From positions 1 through 32,629 of the forward strand of contig JAUHYH010000006.1 of assembly GCA_030426585.1 (NCBI GenBank): 32,629 bases of DNA. Reading direction: 5' to 3'. The notes beneath the pieces were generated by a model, which was given only the letters and a program-made list of their open reading frames with translations, made no database searches and was not told the DNA's origin. The translations under genes were made by a program, and so were the position numbers. Below, piece by piece: positions 13,784-24,033 of this stretch; the first letter of the stretch is position 1; every line of letters starts with the position of its first letter. Source of the DNA: Bacteriovoracia bacterium (GTDB lineage Bacteria; Bdellovibrionota; Bacteriovoracia; Bacteriovoracales; Bacteriovoracaceae).

Positions 13784-14319
13784 TGAAAGAAAGAGATATT
13801 GCAAAGGTTTACGCTAACTCAGTTATCGCACTTGCGAAGTCTGAGAACTTTGACCTACTAGCAGAACTAGAAAAATTCGTTGCCGTTTTAAATACGAGCA
13901 ATGATCTTGAGTGTGTCTTGTTTTTTGATGCTTTTACAGAGGAAGAAAAGCTTGCAGTTCTTGGCGATGTAACTGCCAAAATCGGCCTCAATAAAGTTGT
14001 GAAAAATTTCCTTTCTTTTCTTGTAACAGAAAAAAGAATGGGGCTTTTTAATATTGTTTATAAGGAAGTTGTTGTTGCTGATGATCACGCGAAGGGGTTC
14101 ATTAGAGGAACCATCGAGGGGAGTGAAACTCAAATCGATGAAGCTGTTAAGACACGACTTAAAACATTTTTAAAGGCTAAGCTTGGAAAAGAACCAGAGC
14201 TTGATTATGTTCAATCAGACAAAATTACAGCGGGTTATAGAGTAAAGGTTGATGATTACCTACTCGACGCTAGTTTAGATAATCAATTAGAAAGTTTTAA
14301 AAAAACCATAATGTTCTAA
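13783..14319 (+). CDS. atpH: ATP synthase F1 subunit delta
   Basis: A 178-residue OSCP/delta subunit that sits on top of the F1 head and joins it to the b/b' stalk. The N-terminal helical domain begins [17 protein letters not shown], matching the family's ARRYAxALFE-like opening. The C-terminal part ([22 protein letters not shown]) matches the GGxxxxxGDxxxDxSxxxxL motif, with Gly-Tyr in place of Gly-Gly. It is coupled to atpF by a one-base overlap and lies 13 bases before atpA. Confidence 0.93.
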   Translation: MKERDIAKVYANSVIALAKSENFDLLAELEKFVAVLNTSNDLECVLFFDAFTEEEKLAVLGDVTAKIGLNKVVKNFLSFLVTEKRMGLFNIVYKEVVVADDHAKGFIRGTIEGSETQIDEAVKTRLKTFLKAKLGKEPELDYVQSDKITAGYRVKVDDYLLDASLDNQLESFKKTIMF

Positions 14320-14332
14320 AGAGGAATTATTA

Positions 14333-15853
14333 ATGAGTACAACGACAATTAGACCAGAAGAAATTACATCGATCATTAAAGATCGGATTTCGAACTTTGA
14401 AGCAAAGCTAGAAGTTAATGAAGTTGGAACGGTTCTCACTATCGGAGATGGTGTTGCTCGTGTTTACGGACTAAAAAACGTTCTTGCTGGAGAGCTTGTA
14501 GAATTTGAAGATGGTTCGAAAGGAATGGTTCTTAACCTTGAGAATAACAACGTTGGGGTTGCGGTTCTTGGGGATGATAGAGGAATTAAAGAAGGTTCAA
14601 CTGTTAAAAGAACAGAAAAAATCGTTGAGGTTCCTGTAGGGGAAGAGCTTCTTGGTCGTGTTGTTGATCCAATTGGTAATCCGATTGATGGGAAGGGACC
14701 GATTGGTTCTACGAACTTTAAAAAAGTTGAAACGAAAGCTCCTGGGATTATCGCAAGAAAATCAGTTCATGAACCCCTTCAAACTGGTATTAAAGCGATT
14801 GATTCGATGATTCCAATTGGTCGGGGTCAGCGAGAGCTTATCATTGGGGATAGAAAGACTGGTAAAACAGCGGTTGCGATCGATACGATCATCAATCAAA
14901 AAGGTAAAGACGTTAAGTGTGTTTACGTTGCGATTGGACAGAAGCAATCAACGGTTCGTCAGGTTTATCAAAAATTAACTGAAGCTGGAGCGATGGAATA
15001 TACAACAATCGTTTCTGCGACAGCATCTCAGTCGGCACCACTTCAATTTATTGCACCATACTCAGGGTGTGCGATGGGTGAGTACTTCAGAGATAATAAT
15101 CAGCACGCACTCATTATCTATGATGATTTAACAAAGCAATCACAAGCCTATAGACAGCTTTCACTTCTACTGAGAAGACCTCCGGGACGAGAAGCTTTCC
15201 CAGGGGACGTTTTCTATATTCACTCAAGACTTCTTGAGAGAGCTTGTAAATTAAGTGATGCGCTTGGAGCAGGTTCACTTACGGCACTTCCGGTTATTGA
15301 AACTCAAGAGGGTGACGTTTCTGCTTATATTCCAACAAACGTTATTTCGATTACTGATGGTCAGATTTATCTTGAGGCCGATCTTTTCAACTCGGGTGTT
15401 CGTCCAGCGGTTAACGTTGGTCTATCAGTTTCACGGGTTGGGGGTTCTGCACAAGTTAAAGCGATGAAAAAAGTTGCTGGTACACTTCGACTTGATCTTG
15501 CTCAGTTTAGAGAGCTTGCGGCTTTTGCTGCTTTTGGTTCGGATCTTGACGAAGCAACTCAAAGACAGCTTTCACGAGGGGAAGTGCTTGTAGAGCTTCT
15601 TAAACAAGGTCAGTACACGCCTTATGATGTTTATGAGCAAGTTGTTGTTATTTATGCAGGAACAAAAGGTTTTCTAGACGGTATTCCAAAAGAAAAAGTT
15701 AAAGCTGCGGAAAAAGATCTTTTAGATTTCATGAACAATAGACATTCAGATGTTATGAGTTCATTGAGATCAGAAGGTGCGATTACAGCAGATATTGAAT
15801 CCAAACTTACTGAAGCGATTAAAAACTTCAATGAGGTTAATAAGTACGAGTAA
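14333..15853 (+). CDS. atpA: ATP synthase F1 subunit alpha
   Basis: Non-catalytic nucleotide-binding subunit of the F1 hexamer. The 506-residue length is usual. The P-loop GDRKTGKT is at residues 172-179. The family signature [14 protein letters not shown] (about 356-370) is intact, and so is the [22 protein letters not shown] segment. An AGAGGA ribosome site precedes the ATG. It is the fourth gene of the operon and the next start follows three bases after its stop. Confidence 0.98.
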   Translation: MSTTTIRPEEITSIIKDRISNFEAKLEVNEVGTVLTIGDGVARVYGLKNVLAGELVEFEDGSKGMVLNLENNNVGVAVLGDDRGIKEGSTVKRTEKIVEVPVGEELLGRVVDPIGNPIDGKGPIGSTNFKKVETKAPGIIARKSVHEPLQTGIKAIDSMIPIGRGQRELIIGDRKTGKTAVAIDTIINQKGKDVKCVYVAIGQKQSTVRQVYQKLTEAGAMEYTTIVSATASQSAPLQFIAPYSGCAMGEYFRDNNQHALIIYDDLTKQSQAYRQLSLLLRRPPGREAFPGDVFYIHSRLLERACKLSDALGAGSLTALPVIETQEGDVSAYIPTNVISITDGQIYLEADLFNSGVRPAVNVGLSVSRVGGSAQVKAMKKVAGTLRLDLAQFRELAAFAAFGSDLDEATQRQLSRGEVLVELLKQGQYTPYDVYEQVVVIYAGTKGFLDGIPKEKVKAAEKDLLDFMNNRHSDVMSSLRSEGAITADIESKLTEAIKNFNEVNKYE

Positions 15854-15856
15854 TTC

Positions 15857-18161
<2,305 letters not shown>

Positions 18162-18177
18162 TCTTAGGGGGACGTGA

Positions 18178-18588
18178 GTGTTTACATTAGATCTATTAAC
18201 TCCAAATGGTGCGATCGTAAAAAACGTTGAATGTGACGAGGTTCTCATTCCAACGTGCCGAGGGGAAATAAATATTCTCCCTGACCATACTCACGTCCTT
18301 ACAACTCTAGGAACAGGAATTCTTACGGTTCGGAAAGGTGAAACTAAAAAGTATTACTCAATCACTCACGGAACTTGCAAAATTCTTGGTGATAAAATTT
18401 CTATTCTTTCTTCGACTTCTGAAACAGCTGACAAAATCGATATAGATCGAGCGAAGCGAGCACTCGAAAAAGCAGAAAAAAAGCTTAAGGGTGAAGAGAG
18501 TCTTACAGAAGTTGAAATGATTAAGTTTCAACGAAAGTTGGAGCGAGCAAAAACTCGAATTGAAATCGGATATCTCCGAGGAGCTTAG
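18178..18588 (+). CDS. atpC: ATP synthase F1 subunit epsilon
   Basis: A 136-residue epsilon subunit, part of the rotor and an inhibitor of ATP hydrolysis in many bacteria. The N-terminal beta sandwich (FTLDLLTPNGAIVKNVECDEVLIPTCRGEINILPDHTHVLTTLGTG) has the conserved GEINILPDHT-like motif. A C-terminal helical hairpin of Lys, Arg and Glu follows. The start codon is GTG at 18178, preceded by an AGGGGG purine stretch about 8 bases upstream. It is the last operon gene. No clear hairpin terminator follows in the 106 bases before the next gene. Confidence 0.95.
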   Translation: MFTLDLLTPNGAIVKNVECDEVLIPTCRGEINILPDHTHVLTTLGTGILTVRKGETKKYYSITHGTCKILGDKISILSSTSETADKIDIDRAKRALEKAEKKLKGEESLTEVEMIKFQRKLERAKTRIEIGYLRGA

Positions 18589-18601
18589 TCTGATTAGTCA
18601 G

Positions 18602-18611
18602 TGACTACTCA
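18602..18611. repeat. TGACTACTCA repeat upstream of the 784-residue gene
   Basis: The TGASTACTCA ten-mer occurs here in the 106-base gap between atpC and the next gene, and four more times inside that gene at 19597, 19615, 19666 and 19695. This intergenic copy supports a DNA-level role. A weak -35/-10-like pair (TTGAAA at 18633, TTATGA at 18656) lies downstream. Confidence 0.4.
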
Positions 18612-18694
18612 GTGTTGGGTAATCACAATCTTTTGAAATCATTGATATTTTTCTTTTATGAAGTCAGAGTTGCTTTAAAATAATAAGTAACTTT

Positions 18695-21049
18695 ATGTTA
18701 CGTAAGATTCTAATATCCCTATTATTGATCGCTTGTTTGGGTAGTGCCTACCTTTTCTATGTCGTTGACCAGGGTCTTAATAAAACAGTTAAAAAAGCCA
18801 TTAAAACCAGTATTAAGGTAACGAAGCAAACTCGTATTCCGGCTACAGAGAAAGTAACGGAAACGACAGTGGTAAAAACAGAAGAAAAATCAAAGCCAAA
18901 TGTTTTACAGAAAATTTCTGAAAAATCTAACGAGCTCATGGCCGAGGTTAGTCAGAAAATTATGTACAACCGAGAAAGTAAAAAAGTTGAAAAAATTGAG
19001 AAAGTAGAAAAAGAAGAGAAAAAAGAAACTAAAAAAATAATTGAAAAAAAGACGGTAGAAAATAAAAAGCCACAAGCTTACTCTGAGCCACTCTATGCAC
19101 CAGACGAAATTGCAACAGATAATATGGTAATTGATTCTGAAGATAAATTTGTTCACTATGGTTACGAAGTAGAAGTTTCCATTGAGGCAGTAGACCTGGT
19201 TGCAATTGCAAATAATGTTCTTAAAGAAACTTATTATACTGAAGTAACTTCCGGGGTTGAGGTTGCTGAAACAGAGCCGGTAATTGAAAAGGCAATTGAA
19301 GAAGAACTTTTTGAAGTTGTTCTTGATGAAGAAAAAATTGTTAATGATGAATTGACCTATCGATACAGTGCTAACAAAAAAGATTTCAAAATAATTAAGC
19401 CAGAAAAAGTTGTTAAAAAAGAAGCGCCAAAACTGCTTGTTGTTGAGGCGAGTGAGAGCATTAATAAAAATGAAGCTATTGAAGAACCGATCAGTGATAA
19501 GGAATTGTCCAAAGTTCCTGAGCAAGAGATTGAAAAGGCCGTAAAAACGGATGCTGTGCCCGTAAAGAAAGAGAAAACTGATGACTTAGTGTTTTATGAC
19601 TACTCAGCGGAGGGTGAGTACTCAACTGCCCCTACGGAACCAGTCAAAGCAAAAGAAAGCAAGCCTGAGTACTCAAACAAAATAGCTCCAGTTTTGACTA
19701 CTCAAAGTGCCCCCGTAGAACCAGCAAAGACGAAACCAAGAAAGTGGACATTTAATAATGATGAAAGAGTTGCTAGAGCGACTCCTCCACAAGATCCGGC
19801 CACGCTTGCAAGCACTGTTCCGAACATCCCTAATATTTCTGATGAAACCGAAAAGAAAGATGACTACAAAGGGAAGGAATCATTTTCAACAAGCTCTTCA
19901 GCTTTAGAAGTAGAAGTTCTCTATGTCTATGGAGATAAAGAAGATTCATCAATGGCGCCATTTGAAATAGACTTCGCAGATAGCGGGGAGCGAATTGATT
20001 CAGCATACGAAGGATTTATTAAATTAGATCACTCTCTAAATAGTGAATCTGGGGTGAGAAGAGGTCGTGTTGCAAGTGCAGACTTTATTTCAACCATTGT
20101 TGATTTTTCAATACATAAAAATGAAACATCACAATACTTGGTACCAATGCTTTCAAGAAAATTTTGGTATGACTTTATTGATGACAACAAGATTGACGAG
20201 TTCAAGGCTTCAATTCTTATTAAAATTGATGATCAAATTGTCGTAAGTCCTGAAAATATTGAAGTGACTCCGTTTTACTTTGACTCAGAATTTAGACTTG
20301 TGGAAAAAAGAAGCCAAGCCAGTTATGAACTTTATGCAGGTTTAGAGTCAGGGAATATTACGTTGAGGTTTGACGACGGAGAAGGTGAAGGTTTTAAAGA
20401 TGTAACCTTACAAAACTCTGTTATTTATTATGAAAGATCTGATGCAAAGTTAAGAGATATAACCTTATCCTTGAACGAAAGAACAATTCTTGGAACATCG
20501 AGCGCGCCTTTAGATCTTCCAGAGAGCAAGATTGTTCAGATGTATTTGAATGAGAAAAGTTCGAAGCGAGGCGTGAACGCCTATGAGTTCAAAGATGTTT
20601 TAGTTCCATCGGGCTCAAGAGCCTATTTTCAAATCTATAATAAAGCCAATATTGACGTAGGTATAGGTTCAAGTCTTTCGAGAGTTGAAGTACCTTCTCT
20701 AGCATTCAAAGAAGAAGTTTTTGAAAAGCTAGACGTAAGAAACCCAGAAAGTTTATGTGTGATTCAGATTAATCTTCCTCATGATAAAGAACTCGACCTG
20801 ATTAACTTAAAAGGTGAGGGTATTATTTCTGAAGGAGATGAAAGTAAAATTATGCATACTGAGTATCACGCCTTTGATTCAGATGGAAAATTCTATAGTG
20901 AGTTTGGAAAAGACTCAAAGAAAATTTTTGTTATTGGAGAAGGTACAGGATACGTAAACATTCATCTAGGATACCTAGATGATACTCAAGATCATATACT
21001 TTCAGTCTGTGACAGTTCGTACACAGTTGAAGGTTTAAACCTCAGATAA
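18695..21049 (+). CDS. Membrane-anchored protein of unknown function, 784 residues
   Basis: I do not recognise this protein. Residues 5-25 form one transmembrane segment or uncleaved signal anchor (ILISLLLIACLGSAYLFYVV). A long charged linker rich in Lys, Glu, Val, Pro and Ala follows to about residue 400, suggesting a spacer across the periplasm. The C-terminal half (about 410-784) has more normal composition, alternating hydrophobic and polar residues, and is probably beta-rich. It reads as a TonB/TolA-like anchor-spacer-head layout, without recognised homology. The linker DNA (19597-19723) contains four TGASTACTCA repeats and two copies of the 16-bp motif. Its 3' end overlaps the convergent patatin gene by 15 bases. 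Confidence 0.8.
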   Translation: MLRKILISLLLIACLGSAYLFYVVDQGLNKTVKKAIKTSIKVTKQTRIPATEKVTETTVVKTEEKSKPNVLQKISEKSNELMAEVSQKIMYNRESKKVEKIEKVEKEEKKETKKIIEKKTVENKKPQAYSEPLYAPDEIATDNMVIDSEDKFVHYGYEVEVSIEAVDLVAIANNVLKETYYTEVTSGVEVAETEPVIEKAIEEELFEVVLDEEKIVNDELTYRYSANKKDFKIIKPEKVVKKEAPKLLVVEASESINKNEAIEEPISDKELSKVPEQEIEKAVKTDAVPVKKEKTDDLVFYDYSAEGEYSTAPTEPVKAKESKPEYSNKIAPVLTTQSAPVEPAKTKPRKWTFNNDERVARATPPQDPATLASTVPNIPNISDETEKKDDYKGKESFSTSSSALEVEVLYVYGDKEDSSMAPFEIDFADSGERIDSAYEGFIKLDHSLNSESGVRRGRVASADFISTIVDFSIHKNETSQYLVPMLSRKFWYDFIDDNKIDEFKASILIKIDDQIVVSPENIEVTPFYFDSEFRLVEKRSQASYELYAGLESGNITLRFDDGEGEGFKDVTLQNSVIYYERSDAKLRDITLSLNERTILGTSSAPLDLPESKIVQMYLNEKSSKRGVNAYEFKDVLVPSGSRAYFQIYNKANIDVGIGSSLSRVEVPSLAFKEEVFEKLDVRNPESLCVIQINLPHDKELDLINLKGEGIISEGDESKIMHTEYHAFDSDGKFYSEFGKDSKKIFVIGEGTGYVNIHLGYLDDTQDHILSVCDSSYTVEGLNLR
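19597..19704. repeat. Cluster of four TGASTACTCA repeats
   Basis: Copies lie at 19597-19606 (TGACTACTCA), 19615-19624 and 19666-19675 (perfect palindrome TGAGTACTCA), and 19695-19704 (TGACTACTCA). The first three are read as DYS or EYS, the fourth in another frame as LTTQ, so protein repetition does not explain them all. Two are followed after 2 or 3 bases by a TGCCCC-N4-GAACCA site. Confidence 0.6.
19627..19642. repeat. Inverted-repeat site 11 (TGCCCC-TACG-GAACCA)
   Basis: Member of the 16-bp family, reading TGGTTC-CGTA-GGGGCA on the minus strand. It begins 2 bases after a TGAGTACTCA palindrome. It encodes TAPTEP. Confidence 0.45.
19708..19723. repeat. Inverted-repeat site 12 (TGCCCC-CGTA-GAACCA)
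   Basis: Member of the 16-bp family, reading TGGTTC-TACG-GGGGCA on the minus strand. It begins 3 bases after a TGACTACTCA repeat. It encodes SAPVEP. An Ala-Pro-Glu-Pro-rich linker could produce this by chance. Confidence 0.45.
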
Positions 21050-22213
21050 ATCATTAAAAACTTGCATTGTTTTCTTATAGCCCTGACGGATAACAAGGGC
21101 CATGGCATCTGATTCTAATGAAAATTGGTTGGTGAAAAAGGTTCTATAGTCTTTGTGATCAGGGTAGATATCAATGAACTTCAAATTACCTTTGTAACTA
21201 AGTTTCGATTCAAGGATTCGAATAATTTCTTTGCTATGCCTTTCACTAAAGTTTTCTGTTTTCATATAAGAATGAACTGTTTTAAGCAAGTCTTCCGCAG
21301 TTTTAAATTGAGCCCTAGCAGTAACAATCTTTTTTTGAATCATTAGGAAAATTGATTGTATTGCAATGCTTGGAATTCCATAGTGGGCAAGAGAACCGAT
21401 CTCGTCATGAAAGTGATAAGGAGTGTGAGTCCAGGAACTGATAATAATTTCGCAGTTATTATCAATTGCAACGTGGGTTGAAAGAGTGTCTCGAATTTCT
21501 CCATCAATATAATAGTCAACGTCGCCTGTTCTTTCATTTTTAATAGGAAAAGGGGTGTAAAAAGGAGGTACGGCCATACTGGCAGCAACAGCATCTGAAA
21601 TTTTAGTATCTGTATAATAATGAGAAGTAGAATCATGAGTAGGATTTGGGTAATTATATTTACTAAAAATAACTTTTTTAGAGCTATCGAGTTGAGTGGC
21701 TACGACAAAGAGGTCTACATCAAGTCCATCAAAGTCTTCGGCCTTAAGGACATGTTCAATGAGGTACTTCCTTAACCCTTCTGTTGAGAAGAAACCAGAA
21801 GTGCTAAGAAAGGGTTTAACGATTTTTTTAATTAAATAAGGGAAGCCCTCAAGAGGATCAAAAAACTCTGGCTTCTTGGTTTTAATATCAGGTCTTTTTA
21901 AGTAGAGCATGTCTTTGTAACCAACAGCCCTGAGTTTTCCTTTTTTACCGATAGTAGCGTCGATAATCTCATGTGGACTAAAGCCATTGGCAAAATAAGT
22001 GCTAATCATCGCCCCGGCACTTGAGCCGACGTATGTGTTAATATTGAGTTCATCGTCTTTCTCACGGACTTTATTGAAGCCTCCGAGACGAAAACCTAGT
22101 TCTTCTAGGGCGAGACTAACTCCGAGGTGCCAGGCAGCTGCTTTAACAACACCACCAGACATTACGAGGCCAATTTTTTTATTTTTAAATGAGTTCAGGA
22201 CTTCTTGTGTCAT
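21035..22213 (-). CDS. Patatin-like phospholipase
   Basis: A 392-residue patatin-family lipid acyl hydrolase. The oxyanion-hole loop is LVMSGGVVKAAAWHLGV (about 17-33), and the nucleophile motif is GSSAG with Ser65. The catalytic Asp is probably Asp237 in YYIDGE, where the family more often has DGG or DGA. No signal peptide is seen, so the protein is cytoplasmic or secreted by a route not visible here. Predatory bacteria carry several patatin-like enzymes, but the substrate is unknown. It is convergent with and overlaps the end of the 784-residue gene by 15 bases, and is divergent from the helix-turn-helix gene at 22266. Confidence 0.9.
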   Translation of the reverse strand: MTQEVLNSFKNKKIGLVMSGGVVKAAAWHLGVSLALEELGFRLGGFNKVREKDDELNINTYVGSSAGAMISTYFANGFSPHEIIDATIGKKGKLRAVGYKDMLYLKRPDIKTKKPEFFDPLEGFPYLIKKIVKPFLSTSGFFSTEGLRKYLIEHVLKAEDFDGLDVDLFVVATQLDSSKKVIFSKYNYPNPTHDSTSHYYTDTKISDAVAASMAVPPFYTPFPIKNERTGDVDYYIDGEIRDTLSTHVAIDNNCEIIISSWTHTPYHFHDEIGSLAHYGIPSIAIQSIFLMIQKKIVTARAQFKTAEDLLKTVHSYMKTENFSERHSKEIIRILESKLSYKGNLKFIDIYPDHKDYRTFFTNQFSLESDAMALVIRQGYKKTMQVFNDLSEV

Positions 22214-22265
22214 AAATATTTTTTGTTTTGTGTTAAATCTCTCTCTTTTATTATATTACTAGAAT

Positions 22266-22580
22266 ATGGAAATAAATCAGCAAGGAAAGTGGTTATCCAT
22301 TCTAGACTATGCACAGCATAGAGATGTGTCTATTTCAAGTATCAGGCGATACATCAAAGCTGGTCGAGTAAAATATAAGCAAGAAAAAGGTAAGTATTTT
22401 ATTTGGGTATCCAATTATTCTGAACCCGTTGAAACCAAATCCGATAATAAATTACTTTTAGATAAAATAAAAAGTCTTCAAGAAGAGAATCAAGAACTCA
22501 GAATGCTTGTTGATCTCTACGAAGAACAAATGAGAAAAAAACCAAAAAATGTTGAATTGCCTGAAATACCTATGCACTAG
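22266..22580 (+). CDS. Small helix-turn-helix and coiled-coil protein
   Basis: A 104-residue protein. The N-terminal half (WLSILDYAQHRDVSISSIRRYIKAGRVKYKQEKGKYFI) has the shape of a MerR/excisionase-type winged helix: a YA...VS..SIRRYIK recognition region followed by a wing. The C-terminal half (about 65-92, LLLDKIKSLQEENQELRMLVDLYEEQM) is a leucine-spaced coiled coil, suggesting dimerisation. It may regulate its neighbours, including the downstream outer-membrane protein whose start lies inside it (32-base overlap) or the divergent patatin. No clear ribosome site precedes the ATG. Confidence 0.75.
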   Translation: MEINQQGKWLSILDYAQHRDVSISSIRRYIKAGRVKYKQEKGKYFIWVSNYSEPVETKSDNKLLLDKIKSLQEENQELRMLVDLYEEQMRKKPKNVELPEIPMH

Positions 22581-24030
22581 TTTGGTAGTGCTTTTTTCTC
22601 TCTCAAGTTTTGCTCATAGAAATATGAAGCGTTGTACATTGTTACCGGTTGTCGACAATGTCGACGGTGCGATTGCTTATAAGGTTTTCGATTTTACTCA
22701 GGGAGATCTTCGTTCGAGCACTTGGTGTAATTACAAGTCTAACACTGAATTATTAGATGTTTTCACAAATTATAGAGATAAGCTTGATACTTATCTAGAT
22801 AAGCCTGAAGTTTTAAAAACTGTCTCAGAGAAACTTAACGTTGGTTCAATAATTAGAATCAAAATTGAGGGTGTTGTTGATGGAATAAGAGTCAGGCTTT
22901 TTGTTTATGGTGATAACGGTGAAGTTAAGTACTATGAAAACAGTACTCTTGTTAAAAGTGAAAACATAGAGGCTATCAACTTAACAATCAGAGATTGGCT
23001 AAGAGAGTATTCAAAAATTATTCCTTATGACGGAATGGTTGTAGGGGTTCTTGGTGATCAAATTACTTTTGATGTTGGTCGATCTCGAAATTTTCAAGTA
23101 GGACAGAGTTTTACGATAAGAAAATTTATTAAATATAAAAAGCATCCACTCCTTAATTCGGTAGTAGAATGGGAAAGCGAATTGATTGGAAAGGGTAAGG
23201 TTTTTAATTTCTCCAGTGATCAAGCAGTGGGGGTTATTAAGGTTTACCGTGGAAACTACGGAGTTAATAAAGGTGATTGGATCATTATTGAGAATAATCC
23301 CAAGCAAGAAAAGCCTGAGTTTACGAAAGAAGAAATAGAAGAAAATAAATTTGGAAAACTTGGAATAGGGACTCTCTTTATTGAAGGAGGGGATCATAGT
23401 GTTAAATCTGGTGGGTTGAGTTCTCAGAAAAAAGCGAATGGAATTTTATTGGGCGTCAGTCTCAGAGCAGAAGCATGGATTACAAGAAATTATTTCGCAA
23501 TTTTTGAATATGGGCAGCGATTTGGAAACTTAAAAGAGGCTTCAACAGGACTTTCGCGGAGTAGCTATGGAATGCAACCAGGTGTTATTAAACTCATCGG
23601 AGGTTATAGATTCCTTCCAATGCGGTTTTTCTATGGGCCAAGACTTGATGTCTATACGGGTTGGGCAAAATATAGCTACGCTCTTGACCTGTCATCAGCA
23701 GATGGGTTTGGAGCGGCAGATTTCGGTGGATTTATTGGTGGAATTAAATTTGATATGCCCATCATGAAAGATACAAGGGCCTTTGCAAGAGCAGAAGTTA
23801 TAATGGATGCTAATTTTAACGACTCGGATGAGATTCAAAACTCAACAAGCTCTACCTCAAGTCTTCAGTTTGAATTAGGATCACGGTTTAAATGGAATCC
23901 GATATTGTTTATAGATGCCGCGCTACAAATTACATCGAACAAAGCAAAATTTAAATCTGGCGGAAGTTCTTTTAGAGATCTGCAGTTTCAGGACTCAACT
24001 TTCAAAGTTGGTGTCTCATATTTATTTTAA
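22549..24030 (+). CDS. Probable outer-membrane beta-barrel protein with an FlgT-like middle domain
   Basis: A 493-residue exported protein. Residues 1-22 form a signal peptide (CLKYLCTSLVVLFSLSSFAH). The middle (about 160-235, GMVVGVLGDQITFDVGRSRNFQVGQSFTI) resembles the C-terminal domain seen in FlgT-like proteins that bind cell-envelope structures. The last 190 residues alternate aromatic and Gly-rich strands (YGMQPGVIKLIGGYRFLPMRFFYGPR and others) and end in SYLF with a terminal Phe, typical of BamA-folded barrels. The ATG lies 32 bases inside the upstream gene. TTG at 22582 and GTG at 22588 are alternatives but would shorten the signal peptide. Confidence 0.75.
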   Translation: MLNCLKYLCTSLVVLFSLSSFAHRNMKRCTLLPVVDNVDGAIAYKVFDFTQGDLRSSTWCNYKSNTELLDVFTNYRDKLDTYLDKPEVLKTVSEKLNVGSIIRIKIEGVVDGIRVRLFVYGDNGEVKYYENSTLVKSENIEAINLTIRDWLREYSKIIPYDGMVVGVLGDQITFDVGRSRNFQVGQSFTIRKFIKYKKHPLLNSVVEWESELIGKGKVFNFSSDQAVGVIKVYRGNYGVNKGDWIIIENNPKQEKPEFTKEEIEENKFGKLGIGTLFIEGGDHSVKSGGLSSQKKANGILLGVSLRAEAWITRNYFAIFEYGQRFGNLKEASTGLSRSSYGMQPGVIKLIGGYRFLPMRFFYGPRLDVYTGWAKYSYALDLSSADGFGAADFGGFIGGIKFDMPIMKDTRAFARAEVIMDANFNDSDEIQNSTSSTSSLQFELGSRFKWNPILFIDAALQITSNKAKFKSGGSSFRDLQFQDSTFKVGVSYLF

Positions 24031-24033
24031 TCC

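Noticed and set aside
14707-14722. TGGTTCTACGAACTTT in atpA as a member of the motif family
   Set aside because: The right half does not match at the required spacing.
18905-19525. 206-codon open frame on the minus strand
   Set aside because: It is a Phe/Asn-rich mirror of the Lys/Glu-rich linker of the plus-strand gene, with no ribosome site or domain.
20302-20310. TGTGGAAAA DnaA-box-like nonamer
   Set aside because: Lies inside a gene, and similar nonamers recur (for example near 26253 in radA), showing these occur by chance at this base composition.
21138-21153. AGGTTCTATAG similar to the 16-bp motif
   Set aside because: Only the left half and centre match; the right half-site is absent.
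23011-23397. 128-codon antisense frame within the outer-membrane protein gene
   Set aside because: Low-complexity Phe/Asn composition typical of a shadow frame.
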